DNA of 31,584 nt from Acidaminococcus sp. (GCA_019416065.1 DXYB01000026.1:1-31584); one strand, 5' to 3'. Positions 16,716-25,942 are shown, numbered from the stretch's first letter. Numbers and translations are program-made. Notes: a model not told the origin generated them from the sequence alone.

Positions 16716-19715
16716 TTACTCCTTCCCCAGATCGCTGGGTCTTTCCTGGATCCGGCAAAGATCTTTTCCAGGACACCAAGCTGGACAGGATCCTTTAGGA
16801 CTGCTTGGGAAATGTCCGTTAGCTAACCCATGTGTAGCTGTAACGAGTGCTTGCCGCATTGCTTCCAGCGCTGCATCCTTTTCCACTGGGCGGGCACTTT
16901 TCATCCAAGGGAAAGCAAGCTTTACACCTTTGTCCCAAGTTCCGCCTTTACGTTCTCCGCTGCGGACCTGGACATATCCTGCTCCTAAAATACATTCCCG
17001 GGAAATATGCCCTACTATCTCTAAAGCTTCCAGATAAAGGGGCAATTGTACTGCTTCCCCTCGAGAGATTTCAGATCCTGTAGGAATACGTCCGGTTTTA
17101 TAATCCAGGATACAATAATTTTTTCCATCAAAATCAATCCGGTCAATCTGCCCGGAAATATAAACCTTTTCTCCGTCCACCTGCTTTATCAGCGCCGGCC
17201 ACTTGCTTCCCGCCCTTCCAAAAGACCACTCCAGCTTAGCGGGAGCAAAAGGCAGTGTGCTTTGTGCCTGGTAGTCACATTCTTTAATTAGATACGCATG
17301 CAGCCATTTCCCGTAAGATCTTTTGATAAAAGGTAATAGTGGACTTTCTGCCAGAAGGTCATTGGTTTTTGCAGCAGAAAAAACGCTGTCATAGATTTTT
17401 TTCAGTTCCTGCCATAAAACTTCCGGATTCTCCAGACGCTGTCCCAGATAATGAGACATAAATTCCGCAAGCGACTGATGAATCAAACTTCCTACTACGT
17501 CCGGTGTTGGATAGGGATCACGTTCTTCCCAGGGAGAAAGTTTCCATAGATTGCTCACCAGATACGCAAAGGGACAGTTGATATAACTATCCAAGCTGGA
17601 GGCCGAAACATGGAGCGGACGTTGCAAAAGATCTGCTACTTCTCCGTTCCAAGGGTTTTCTTCTGTCTCCCACCGGTTGCGGGACGATAAGCAGCGGGAA
17701 AAGAAATTGTGCCCCAATTCTTTTTCCATCCATCTTTTTTCCTGCAATCCTAGTTGTTCTTTATCCGATAGAAAATTCAGGAACAGGGGCAAGCTGTAGC
17801 ATTGCGTAATATTGGGCAAATACCGCTTTGTTGCAGGAAGTCCTCCACCGTAAAAATGACACAGTGAACGGATATAGGAACTTTCTCCTCCTTCTTCATC
17901 CCGGTACCAACTTAGATATACATCCTTTGTCCCCATGGCTACACCACTGGCAAAAAAGAAACGATCCTCTTCCAAGGATTGGGCAGATACAGAAAGTTCC
18001 AATCCCAGTGCATTGCATTGTGCCCGTTCTTCGTCATTATATAGCCAGCTTTCCCTTTTAATCTGGGGAAAAATACCTTCCCGTACCCCCAGTATATAGA
18101 TATAGGGAAACGAAACACCCTGCACGGCAGATGCTTCCATCACTAAAATCCCGCTGTCATGATTCTCGGCGATCATCTGGGGTGCGGCGTATTGACATGC
18201 ATCACTCCAATAGGAACTAACATCTTTGACCGTAAGTAACTCCTCTTTAGCATTACAACGTTCCCAGGTTTCCACCATTTCTTTTAAAAAGCGTTCCACG
18301 AAATCCAGTGTTTCCATCTGGGCTTTCACCTGGCGTAGCGTACATTTTCCCTCCTGGTATGCTTTTCCCCAGAGTTGGGGCAGCTTGCAATTCGTAATCC
18401 ACTGCCAAATTTCTTCCCGCCACGCAGTGGCAGTATGCCGCTCTTGCAAAAATTTCAAGAGTTCCCAAAAAGAAGCATTGACCAAATGCTGCGTTTTCAG
18501 ATATTGCAAAAAGACTTGTTGGGAGGCAAAATATCTATCGCACCACAGTTTCTCCATGTTTTCCCGGTCTATATTGAAAGCTGTCTCTGCAAAAGGACAG
18601 CGCAGCAACGCCTTATAAACGTCAAGATTATTTTTTACAGAGGCTGCTGCAAATAATTTTGTCAAAAAATCCGGCAAAGGTTGTCCAACCCTATCTGTCA
18701 CCTGTGGGAGTTGGCAGGCAAGTCCATAAGCAGCAAAAGAGCGGGTGAGTCCCTGATAGTCCGAGAGTTTACGTACCAGGACTACAATATCTTCCGGATC
18801 CGTTCCGGAAAGCAGTTTTTCTTTGACATGCTGTAGCACCATGTGCAGTTCTGATTCAGGGCTATTGGCTTCTCCCAGATGGATGTGAAAACAGGAATTA
18901 TCCGTATAGTTCCCCATTTCCCATTGCTCTGTAAAAGCAGTCAAATCCTCCGGCTTTTTCTTCGTTGCGCTCTCTTCCACACAATCAAATCCGGCTCCTA
19001 CCAGATTTTCGTACATGCGCGTTGTTACAGCAGTTAACTCAGGCCGCCGTTTATCATAAAACAAACCAATTTCCACGTTCGTCCTATGAGCAAGAGCCTT
19101 TACCAGCCGTAATTGCACAGGGGAAAACTGGTAAAACTCACTAAAAAAAACATGCTTCCAAGGTACTTCCACCCCTTCTTCCAAAAGCTGGGCAGCAAGA
19201 CTATACTGGGAAGAGAAATCCATTATTTGCAGTGCTTTCATTTCCTGGTGGTATAAAAGATACAGCATATCCAGTTCCATGTCTTTTTGCCGCTCTTGCC
19301 CCTTGCGATTCCAGGACAAGAGAAGTGTATGGAATTCATCCGGGGAGATGTCACTGCGGGAGAGTTCATCCATGAATGCTAGTAAGCTCTCCACAAATCC
19401 ATCTTCTCCCGCTAGCGGCGCAAAATAATCCAAACGGGACTGCAACTGTTCTAATGCTTTTTTCAGTATTTTGCGTTGTACAGGGCGGCTCGCAGGATGA
19501 AAGCCCCGCATGCCCCCCAAGCGCAGAATTTCCTGGGGTAAGTAATCTATAATGGCAGTCAGAACCGTATCACCTGTCTCTTCCCGTATTTTTTGACGGA
19601 AATACCGACTGGGGACCAGCAGTAATGCCTCCCCATACGGAACCTTCTGGGCCATTTTTTGAAATTTTTCCCGCATGGTCTCCCCTAGCGGCAAAATATG
19701 CAACACATTCTTCAT
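16716..19715 (-). CDS. addB: ATP-dependent nuclease subunit B (AddB/RexB-like)
   Basis: 999-residue partner of AddA. It starts MKNVLHILPLGETMREKF and has no Walker A (GxxGxGKT) near the N-terminus, so it resembles the ATPase-dead RexB type more than Bacillus AddB. The C-terminal RecB-family nuclease is intact: IDRIDF then CILDYKTG with Asp871/Lys873, followed by GEAVQLPLYLEA. Cys714 (INCPFAYLV) plus Cys977, 981 and 987 make the Fe-S staple, with spacing C-x3-C-x5-C in the C-terminal part. The start ATG at 19715 has AAAGGAAAG upstream. First gene of the addB-addA operon, with a promoter at 19746-19774. High confidence in identity, because of the order and the coupling to addA. Confidence 0.92.
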   Translation of the reverse strand: MKNVLHILPLGETMREKFQKMAQKVPYGEALLLVPSRYFRQKIREETGDTVLTAIIDYLPQEILRLGGMRGFHPASRPVQRKILKKALEQLQSRLDYFAPLAGEDGFVESLLAFMDELSRSDISPDEFHTLLLSWNRKGQERQKDMELDMLYLLYHQEMKALQIMDFSSQYSLAAQLLEEGVEVPWKHVFFSEFYQFSPVQLRLVKALAHRTNVEIGLFYDKRRPELTAVTTRMYENLVGAGFDCVEESATKKKPEDLTAFTEQWEMGNYTDNSCFHIHLGEANSPESELHMVLQHVKEKLLSGTDPEDIVVLVRKLSDYQGLTRSFAAYGLACQLPQVTDRVGQPLPDFLTKLFAAASVKNNLDVYKALLRCPFAETAFNIDRENMEKLWCDRYFASQQVFLQYLKTQHLVNASFWELLKFLQERHTATAWREEIWQWITNCKLPQLWGKAYQEGKCTLRQVKAQMETLDFVERFLKEMVETWERCNAKEELLTVKDVSSYWSDACQYAAPQMIAENHDSGILVMEASAVQGVSFPYIYILGVREGIFPQIKRESWLYNDEERAQCNALGLELSVSAQSLEEDRFFFASGVAMGTKDVYLSWYRDEEGGESSYIRSLCHFYGGGLPATKRYLPNITQCYSLPLFLNFLSDKEQLGLQEKRWMEKELGHNFFSRCLSSRNRWETEENPWNGEVADLLQRPLHVSASSLDSYINCPFAYLVSNLWKLSPWEERDPYPTPDVVGSLIHQSLAEFMSHYLGQRLENPEVLWQELKKIYDSVFSAAKTNDLLAESPLLPFIKRSYGKWLHAYLIKECDYQAQSTLPFAPAKLEWSFGRAGSKWPALIKQVDGEKVYISGQIDRIDFDGKNYCILDYKTGRIPTGSEISRGEAVQLPLYLEALEIVGHISRECILGAGYVQVRSGERKGGTWDKGVKLAFPWMKSARPVEKDAALEAMRQALVTATHGLANGHFPSSPKGSCPAWCPGKDLCRIQERPSDLGKE

Positions 19716-19745
19716 AGTCTTTCCTTTCTTTTCTCTATATCTTTT

Positions 19746-19774
19746 ATTGTAGCGTATTTTGTAGATTTTGTCCG
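19746..19774 (-). promoter_or_regulatory. Promoter of addB-addA
   Basis: Minus strand CGGACA, 17-base spacer, TACAAT (19746-19751), about 31 bases upstream of the addB ATG. No SOS (LexA) box was recognised in the 120-base intergenic region. Confidence 0.55.
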
Positions 19775-19781
19775 CTTATCA

Positions 19782-19810
19782 TTTTTCATGCGGTTCTGAT
19801 ATGATATAAT
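19782..19810 (+). promoter_or_regulatory. Promoter of the DMT transporter gene
   Basis: Perfect TATAAT (19805-19810) with an extended -10 (TGATATAAT). The -35 region (TTTTTC) is poor, as is common for extended -10 promoters. Divergent from addB. Confidence 0.55.
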
Positions 19811-19842
19811 TAAAGCAGTTTTCCTGGAAGGACGTGAACACA

Positions 19843-20766
19843 ATGACCTATTCCAAATCAATCAAAGGGGATTTGATGTTGCTGCTGGCAGCTCTAATTT
19901 GGGGCAGTACATTCGTCGCCCAGAGCACCGGTATGCAATACATTGGTCCCTATACCTTTAATGCCTTACGGAGCCTGATCGCAATATTTGTGCTTTTGCC
20001 CATAGTCCTTTTTTTCAGCAGAAATGCCAAGGAAAAGAAAGGACAAGGATTATGGCAGCAGCTAAAGCCCGGGAGAAAAACCTTGCAGGGTGGCCTTGTG
20101 GCAGGTGTGATTTTAGGGATAGCCAGCAACCTCCAGCAAGTAGGTATCTCTATGACCACAGCCGGAAAGGCCGCTTTCATAACTGCGCTATATCTGGTGC
20201 TCGTGCCTGTATTTGACCGCATAAGTGGCGGCGTTGTCACCAAACGAGTCTGGATATGTGTGGTGGTAGCCATTTACGGTTTCTATCTGCTTAGCGTTCA
20301 GGATGATTTTACCATTGCCCTAGGGGATATTTTAGTATTTCTCTGTTCTATTTTCTTTGCGCTTCATATTCTGTGTATTGATCGCTTTTTGCGAAAAGGA
20401 GCGGACAGCATTCAAATGTCCTGGGTACAGTTTGGTATAGCTTTTTTGATTTCAGGACTCCTGACACTCTTTTTTGAATCTCCCAGTCTACCCGCCATAT
20501 GGGATGCCCGGATATCCATCCTATACGCTGGTGTACTTTCTAGTGGTGTGGCGTTTACTTTGCAAATCATCGGGCAGAATTATACAAAGCCCACCAGTGC
20601 TACCCTTTTGATGAGCCTGGAATCCATTTTCGCCGCACTATCCGGCTGGATAGTATTAGGAGAAACTTTGACAGGACGGGAATTTTTAGGGTGTATCCTC
20701 GTTTTTCTAGCAGCTATCCTATCCCAGATACCACTTGCCCGGTTATTTAAATTATCCCACAATTGA
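19843..20766 (+). CDS. EamA/DMT-family transporter
   Basis: 307-residue inner-membrane protein with the ten hydrophobic helices and internal duplication of the EamA (drug/metabolite transporter) family. The first half begins LMLLLAALIWGSTFVAQSTGMQ, a classic EamA start; the second repeat contains GVLSSGVAFTLQIIGQNYT and ATLLMSLESIFAALSGWIVLGE, also diagnostic. It probably exports a small metabolite or amino acid; the substrate cannot be told. The ATG at 19843 is preferred since GGAAGGA ends 10 nt upstream; a GTG at 19834 is only 1 nt from it. The next gene follows after 42 nt on the same strand, so the two are probably co-transcribed. Confidence 0.9.
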   Translation: MTYSKSIKGDLMLLLAALIWGSTFVAQSTGMQYIGPYTFNALRSLIAIFVLLPIVLFFSRNAKEKKGQGLWQQLKPGRKTLQGGLVAGVILGIASNLQQVGISMTTAGKAAFITALYLVLVPVFDRISGGVVTKRVWICVVVAIYGFYLLSVQDDFTIALGDILVFLCSIFFALHILCIDRFLRKGADSIQMSWVQFGIAFLISGLLTLFFESPSLPAIWDARISILYAGVLSSGVAFTLQIIGQNYTKPTSATLLMSLESIFAALSGWIVLGETLTGREFLGCILVFLAAILSQIPLARLFKLSHN

Positions 20767-20808
20767 TGATACCTTTACGCTACAGGAGAGACTAAGGAGG
20801 CACATGCT

Positions 20809-21831
20809 TTGACATTTCCTGCTAAAAAGAAAATTCTGCTGGGACTGCTTATACTCGTGCTGGCACTTGCTGGCTTTATCGCCTATTCTTACCGTACAGA
20901 ACTCACTATGCGGCTTGTACACCGCAGCCCGCAACCTGTCAGATCCGTAACTGCCGGACAGACAACTTTTTCCCTGCAGCAATTAAATACTCCTGAACTA
21001 ACCAGTTACGACGTAGATAAAATTCTAAGTTTTGTCTTTCAAGATGGAATTTACTATCTGGCAGTACGTAGCCAAGACGGCAGCACCACCATGGTGGAAG
21101 CCTTTACAGAAAAAGATGGTAGCCTATACCCCTACCGGACCTTTGGAGACAAAGGAACCTTTACCATACCGGATAAAATGGTTCTAAGTGTAACGGTTTC
21201 TCCCACTGGCGACATCGTATACGTAAAAAAGGGTATTCATACATTAAAGGATGGTAATGACATTATCAGCCTAAAGGGAACAACCACTGCAACACGCGTT
21301 GCTTTCCTACCTGGTGGGCAAAAGGCCTATCTTTACGGCAACGACAATTTTACTCTGACAGAGTATAAAGATGGCAGCTTTAATAATAACAAACCAGCCT
21401 TCCTTCATAATCGGGCAAAGCCTTTTGCAGGTGGTTTAACTCTGGTCCAAGTCACCCCGGATGGCATGATCTGGGGGGGCGGTCGTCCTATTCCCAACGG
21501 ATTCAGCATGATTGCGTCCTTTACTCCACAAGGACTCCCTAGCAAAGTCTACGGCAGTTCCAATCCAGTAGACAAAGATTCTATCTATGACCTAGTGGAT
21601 ATGGCCGTTATTGACCATTACATTATAGCCATTGATGGGTTTACACTAAAGCTATGGAACCGGGATGGGAAATTTTTAGACAGCTTAAATACATCTAAAG
21701 TATTGGGCGACAACCTGAACGGATCGCGCCTAGCGGTAATTGACGGAAAAACCATTGCACTATTAGCCACGGTGCGCAATGCCCAGACCAGATTAGTAGA
21801 AATTCGTATCTTTCTCCTGACATTTTCCTGA
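20809..21831 (+). CDS. Membrane-anchored protein of unknown function, possible beta-propeller
   Basis: 340 residues. A basic start (PAKKK) is followed by one hydrophobic helix (about 9-27), then an extracytoplasmic part rich in beta strands and turns. Short repeated patterns such as DGIYYLAVRSQDGS, DGNDIISLKG, DGMIWGGGRP and IDGFTLKLWNRDGKFLDS suggest a propeller of DG-containing blades, but I cannot assign a family. The start is the TTG at 20809: AAGGAGG (20794-20800) is 8 nt upstream. The only nearby ATG, at 20804, runs into TGA after one codon. It follows the DMT transporter by 42 nt and ends at a strong terminator. A role linked to that transporter or to the envelope is only a guess from position. 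Confidence 0.8.
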   Translation: MTFPAKKKILLGLLILVLALAGFIAYSYRTELTMRLVHRSPQPVRSVTAGQTTFSLQQLNTPELTSYDVDKILSFVFQDGIYYLAVRSQDGSTTMVEAFTEKDGSLYPYRTFGDKGTFTIPDKMVLSVTVSPTGDIVYVKKGIHTLKDGNDIISLKGTTTATRVAFLPGGQKAYLYGNDNFTLTEYKDGSFNNNKPAFLHNRAKPFAGGLTLVQVTPDGMIWGGGRPIPNGFSMIASFTPQGLPSKVYGSSNPVDKDSIYDLVDMAVIDHYIIAIDGFTLKLWNRDGKFLDSLNTSKVLGDNLNGSRLAVIDGKTIALLATVRNAQTRLVEIRIFLLTFS

Positions 21832-21834
21832 TAG

Positions 21835-21871
21835 AAAGAGGCCCCCTAGGTAAAAGGGGACCTCTTTTTTT
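21835..21871 (+). terminator. Terminator after the membrane-anchored protein gene
   Basis: GC-rich hairpin: AAAGAGG (21835-21841) pairs with CCTCTTT (21861-21867) and a C run pairs with GGGG (21856-21859), followed by seven T. It separates this gene from the convergent dapA. Confidence 0.85.
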
Positions 21872-21888
21872 CGTTGTTATGCTTCTCT

Positions 21889-22788
21889 TTATTGCAAGAG
21901 TCCGCTGGCTTTCCAAGCAGCGGTTACTTTTTCCCGTTCTGCCGCAGTCATAGGACACATAGGCAAGCGATAACCACCTGCGTTAAAGGGTGTCATCTTT
22001 GTCACAGCTTCTTTTACAGGAATGGGATTACTCACCAAGAACATGCTGTCTGCTTGGGGTACCATCACGTCATTCAAGGTTATGGCTTTTTCTACGTCGC
22101 CCTTAACATAGGCTTGCATCAGATCTTTTAAGAGCTGTCCATTCACATTGCTCAGCACGGAAATAAGACCTACTGCACCGACGCTCATTAGTGGCAAAAT
22201 CAAGCCATCATCGCCGCTGTAAATAGAGAAATCTTTTGGTGCCAGTCGATGTAGTTTGGCTGCTTGGGCAATATTTCCGCTAGCCTCTTTTACGGCCACG
22301 ATATTGGGACACTCTTTGGCAAGGCGTGCAATGGTTTCCGGCTCAATATTTTTTCCCGTGCGACCCGGTACATTATAAATGATGATAGGGAGATTGGTAT
22401 GTTCCGCAATGGTCTTGAAATGCTGGTAAAACCCTTCCTGAGAGGGTTTATTATAATAAGGCCCTACGACCAAAACCCCATCAGCCCCAACTTTTTCTGC
22501 CAGCTGGTTCATTTTCAGCACATCCGCTGTATTATTGGACCCGGTGCCTACAATCACAGGGCCTCTTCCATTCACTTTTTCAATCACGCGGGCAAACAGT
22601 TCCTCTTTTTCTGCCACAGTCATGGTGGGGGCTTCCCCTGTTGTACCACTTACAAGCACTGCATCGCTGCCATGATCTAGTAACCAAGCAGCAAAATTTG
22701 CTGTTCCTTCCGCATTCAAAGAGCCGTCCTCGTTAAAGAAGGTCACCATGGCGGTCATTAATTGACCAAAATAAGGCTTTTGTCTCAT
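21889..22788 (-). CDS. dapA: 4-hydroxy-tetrahydrodipicolinate synthase
   Basis: Condenses aspartate semialdehyde with pyruvate, the first step specific to lysine and diaminopimelate. At 299 residues it has the family length. Visible sites: SGTTGEAPT (Thr49-Thr50), YYNKPSQEG with Tyr111/Tyr112, Tyr138 and the arginine loop in IYNVPGRTG, and the Schiff-base Lys167 in VAVKEAS. The ATG at 22788 has AGAGGGG 6 nt upstream, overlapping the lysC stop region; the gap to lysC is 12 nt. Last gene of the dapB-asd-lysC-dapA operon controlled by the lysine riboswitch. Confidence 0.97.
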   Translation of the reverse strand: MRQKPYFGQLMTAMVTFFNEDGSLNAEGTANFAAWLLDHGSDAVLVSGTTGEAPTMTVAEKEELFARVIEKVNGRGPVIVGTGSNNTADVLKMNQLAEKVGADGVLVVGPYYNKPSQEGFYQHFKTIAEHTNLPIIIYNVPGRTGKNIEPETIARLAKECPNIVAVKEASGNIAQAAKLHRLAPKDFSIYSGDDGLILPLMSVGAVGLISVLSNVNGQLLKDLMQAYVKGDVEKAITLNDVMVPQADSMFLVSNPIPVKEAVTKMTPFNAGGYRLPMCPMTAAEREKVTAAWKASGLLQ

Positions 22789-22800
22789 CGTTATCCCCTC

Positions 22801-24012
22801 TTATTGACTGAACGCTGCATGAAGAGCGTTCACCGCTTCTTTTACGTTTTCTTCCGGTACAATGGCGCTGATCAAATTATCGGAATCCGTTGTCTGATAA
22901 ATGGGAATCCCGGCATCTGTCAATGCACCAATAAAACGAGCCATATACCCTGGCACTCCCCCCATATGAGAGCCAACTACAGTAACTTTGGCGCAATTGG
23001 GTTCCAATTCATAGGCAAACCCCTCTTTTTGCAAGACCGCCTCTGCATCCTTGGTAGCCGCCGTATACACGGCGAACATCAAAGAATGGGGCTGCAGACT
23101 CATGGTTCCAATGCTGACGCCATTGGCTGCCAGTGTGTCAAACAGGTGGCTGCCATTTTTGTTATCTAGATCCACTGAAAAGAACGCAATATCCGTTTTA
23201 CTGGCGACACCAGCTGCGTGATTGGTTTCCAGATTGTCCTGCTGTTCTAGGGTTTTGCTCTGTTCATCTTCTGTAATGAGTGTGCCCTTGGCTTCAGAAA
23301 AAGTAGATTTGACCACCATGGGCACCCCATAGCGCATTACAATTTCAACAGCCCTTGGATGAATTACCTTAGCGCCCTGATGTGCCATTTCCCTGATTTC
23401 GTCATAGGAAATCTGTTTGATAATATGAGCATTCTTCACGATACGAGGATCTGCCGTCATCACACCGTCCACATCAGTGTAAATTTCCACTTTGTCCGCA
23501 TGTACGGCCACCCCAAAGGCAGCCGCGGAAGTATCGCTCCCTCCCCGTCCCAGGGTAACAATATTTTTATGGTCTTCTGTTTCCCCCTGAAAACCGCAGA
23601 CAACAGGTATAATGCCACGTTCTACCAGTTTCAACAGAGTATCCGGCTCTACGGTGCAAATTTTAGCATCCCCATATTCACCGTTAGCAATCATGCCAGC
23701 CTGACCACCAGTCAAAGCATGCGCTTTCAGTCCGTGCTCTTGAAGGGTAGCGGCCATCACGGTAGCAGAAATAATTTCCCCGCAGGCCATTAACAGATCC
23801 AGTTCGTGGGGAGCCACTTCCGGATTGACGCTTTTGATCATGTCGATCAGGGTATCTGTGGCAAAGGGATCCCCCCGGCGTCCCATGGCAGACACCACAA
23901 TGATGGGAGAATAGCAAGCATCCTGCGCTTCTTTCACCTTGTTGTATACCATTTCCCTGGTGGCCGGAGTAGCAACGCTGGTACCGCCAAACTTTTGTAC
24001 AATAATTTTCAT
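22801..24012 (-). CDS. lysC: Aspartate kinase
   Basis: Phosphorylates aspartate, the entry step for lysine, methionine, threonine and diaminopimelate. 403 residues: kinase domain from KFGGTSV (7-13) with TLGRGGSDTSAAAFG, the ATP/aspartate site, and EIYTDVDGVMTADPR, then two C-terminal ACT domains (from about residue 265) that usually bind the end-product amino acid. Length and domain order fit the monofunctional Bacillus-type enzyme. The ATG at 24012 lies 12 nt past AGAGGGG, a rather long spacing, but an upstream GTG hits a stop at once. The gap to asd is 19 nt. Which amino acid inhibits it cannot be read from the sequence; riboswitch control suggests lysine. Confidence 0.96.
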   Translation of the reverse strand: MKIIVQKFGGTSVATPATREMVYNKVKEAQDACYSPIIVVSAMGRRGDPFATDTLIDMIKSVNPEVAPHELDLLMACGEIISATVMAATLQEHGLKAHALTGGQAGMIANGEYGDAKICTVEPDTLLKLVERGIIPVVCGFQGETEDHKNIVTLGRGGSDTSAAAFGVAVHADKVEIYTDVDGVMTADPRIVKNAHIIKQISYDEIREMAHQGAKVIHPRAVEIVMRYGVPMVVKSTFSEAKGTLITEDEQSKTLEQQDNLETNHAAGVASKTDIAFFSVDLDNKNGSHLFDTLAANGVSIGTMSLQPHSLMFAVYTAATKDAEAVLQKEGFAYELEPNCAKVTVVGSHMGGVPGYMARFIGALTDAGIPIYQTTDSDNLISAIVPEENVKEAVNALHAAFSQ

Positions 24013-24031
24013 AATGCAGCAGACACCCCTC

Positions 24032-25063
24032 TTAGAGCCAACCGTTCTTAACCATCACTTCGGCAATCTGCAACGTATTAAGGGCAGCGCCTTTACGAAT
24101 TTGGTCCCCTACGCACCAGAAATTGAAGCTGTTGGCAGCGGATTCATCCCGGCGCAAACGCCCCACATAAACGTCGTTTAAACCGGATGTATAAAGGGGC
24201 ATAGGATATTCCTGCTCAGCCGGATTATCTTGCACGACAACCCCCGGGAAGGCGGCAAGTGCCTTTCTGATATCTGCAAGTTCCACATCGTGTTCTAGTT
24301 CCACATTGACGCTTTCGCTGTGGCTCCGGTATACCGGGACACGTACCGTGGTAGCAGTCACACGCATAGCAGGATCAGAGAAAATTTTCTTGGTCTCGTT
24401 TACCATTTTCATTTCTTCTTTGGTATAGAGGTTGTCCAGGAAAACATCAATCTGGGGCACACAGTTCAGCGCCAGGGGGTAATGTTTCGGGCAGCTGGTG
24501 GTGGGGAAAATCTTCGCAGTCATTTCTTCCCCAGCTGCGGCCTGCTGAATCTGTTTTTCCAGTTCGTCCAAACCATCTTTACCAGCGCCGCTGGCAGCCT
24601 GATAGGTGGAAACAATCACGCGCTGAATCCGTGCCAGGTCATAAATAGGCTTTAAGGCCATTACCATAATAATGGTAGAGCAGTTAGGATTAGCAATAAT
24701 CCCGTGATGCTTTTGAATATCCTGAGGGTTTACTTCCGGGACAATCAAGGGAACATCCGGATCCATACGGTAGGTGCTGGAATTATCAATAACTACGGCC
24801 CCGGCTTTTACGGCAATGGGCGCAAAGGTCTTGCTGATACTGCCGCCAGCAAATAGCGCCACATCCACCCCGTTAAAAGAGTTTTCCGTAGCTTCTTCTA
24901 CGGTGTAGGTTTTGCCCCTCACGGTCAGTTCCGTACCGGCAGTACGAGAGGAAGCCAAGAGTTTTAGATTTTTGAATGGAAAATCCCGCTCATTCAACAG
25001 GTTAATAAATTCATGGCCTACAGCACCGGTAGCACCCAAGATCGCTAAATTGTATTCTTTCAT
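24032..25063 (-). CDS. asd: Aspartate-semialdehyde dehydrogenase
   Basis: Reduces aspartyl phosphate to aspartate semialdehyde with NADPH. 343 residues with the nucleotide loop GATGAVG (10-16), SSRTAGTEL, the active-site Cys128 in ANPNCSTI and YQAASGAGKDG; the later HSESVNVELE block carries a conserved His. The ATG at 25063 has AGGGG/TAGGGA just upstream and lies 33 nt after dapB. Second gene of the operon, supplying the substrate for dapA two genes downstream. Confidence 0.97.
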   Translation of the reverse strand: MKEYNLAILGATGAVGHEFINLLNERDFPFKNLKLLASSRTAGTELTVRGKTYTVEEATENSFNGVDVALFAGGSISKTFAPIAVKAGAVVIDNSSTYRMDPDVPLIVPEVNPQDIQKHHGIIANPNCSTIIMVMALKPIYDLARIQRVIVSTYQAASGAGKDGLDELEKQIQQAAAGEEMTAKIFPTTSCPKHYPLALNCVPQIDVFLDNLYTKEEMKMVNETKKIFSDPAMRVTATTVRVPVYRSHSESVNVELEHDVELADIRKALAAFPGVVVQDNPAEQEYPMPLYTSGLNDVYVGRLRRDESAANSFNFWCVGDQIRKGAALNTLQIAEVMVKNGWL

Positions 25064-25096
25064 TGTCCCTACCCCTTTTCTCTTTCCGCTTGTTTC

Positions 25097-25867
25097 TTAT
25101 AGAATTTGATCCAGACCATAAACCAAGCCTTTTCTCTCTACAATGGCCCGAATACCTCGCATCACACCGGGCATATAGCATTCCCGGCTTACCGGATCAT
25201 TTTTTATGGTAAGGGTTTCCCCCATGCTTCCAAAAATGACGGTCTGGCTGGCTACAAATCCTGGCAGCCGTACACTGTGAATTTTCATGCCTTCGTAATC
25301 GGCACCTCGGGCATGTTCCCATTTCTCCACTTCGTCCGCACGTCCCTGTTGTACAAAGCCGCCCCGTATTTTGGCAATTTTTTGTGCGGTAAGGACGGCC
25401 GTGCCACTGGGAGCATCCACTTTTTGATCGTGGTGCATTTCAATAATTTCAACCTTGGGGAAATACTTGGCTGCCTCTTCTGCCAGCTTCATCATCACCA
25501 CAGCCCCCATGGCAAAGTTAGGAGCAATCATGGCCCCCACCTGATTTTGCTGTGCCAATTTTTTAACTTGTGCCAAATCTTCCTGAGTAAAGCCTGTCGT
25601 TCCCACAACCGCATTTACTCCAGCGTTTAAAATTACTTTTAAGCTTTGCATAACTACATCCGGACGGGTGAAATCTACAACCACATCAGGCTTATGCGCC
25701 GCCAAAGCTGTCGCTAGATCTACCTCGACAACAACATCTTCTACGGTCTTACCAGCACCATTTACGTCTACAGCGCCGACCAGTTCCATGTCGTCTTGTT
25801 GCCGTACGGTAGTAAGGACGGTGCGCCCCATTTTTCCCAGTGCTCCGTTTACCAACACTTTGATCAT
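25097..25867 (-). CDS. dapB: 4-hydroxy-tetrahydrodipicolinate reductase
   Basis: NAD(P)H-dependent reduction of the DapA product to tetrahydrodipicolinate. 256 residues: N-terminal nucleotide loop GALGKMG (8-14), VDFTRPD, VGTTGF (88-93), and the family signature EMHHDQKVDAPSGTA with His145/His146 and Lys149. The ATG at 25867 has GAGGAAG about 8 nt upstream. It is the first gene behind the lysine riboswitch, with the leader ending about 35 nt before the start. Order dapB-asd-lysC-dapA means the genes are not arranged in pathway order, which is common. Confidence 0.97.
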   Translation of the reverse strand: MIKVLVNGALGKMGRTVLTTVRQQDDMELVGAVDVNGAGKTVEDVVVEVDLATALAAHKPDVVVDFTRPDVVMQSLKVILNAGVNAVVGTTGFTQEDLAQVKKLAQQNQVGAMIAPNFAMGAVVMMKLAEEAAKYFPKVEIIEMHHDQKVDAPSGTAVLTAQKIAKIRGGFVQQGRADEVEKWEHARGADYEGMKIHSVRLPGFVASQTVIFGSMGETLTIKNDPVSRECYMPGVMRGIRAIVERKGLVYGLDQIL

Positions 25868-25904
25868 ACTCTTACTTCCTCTCCTCTTATCCCGGTCTGG
25901 CCGT

Positions 25905-25936
25905 AAAAAAGAAGGCCATGGAGCTATCCCATGACC
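25905..25936 (-). terminator. Second (proximal) hairpin of the lysine riboswitch expression platform
   Basis: Minus strand GGTCATGG (25929-25936) pairs with CCATGGCC (25914-25921), one G-U pair, loop GATAGCT, then TTCTTTTTT. It looks like an intrinsic terminator about 40 nt before dapB. Bases 25921-25928 can instead pair over 8 positions with the 3' strand of the aptamer P1 stem (25989-25996), one of the eight being G-U. Confidence 0.7.
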
Positions 25937-25942
25937 TGTAAG

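Noticed and set aside
16714..16779. Longer AddA start inside addB
   Set aside because: The extra 22 residues are read from the addB 3' end; the ATG at 16713 has AAGGAG at 5 nt and begins the family's usual N-terminus.
23300..23345. Internal start in lysC giving a separate beta subunit, as in Bacillus aspartokinase II
   Set aside because: There is a Met near residue 230, but no purine-rich ribosome site precedes it.
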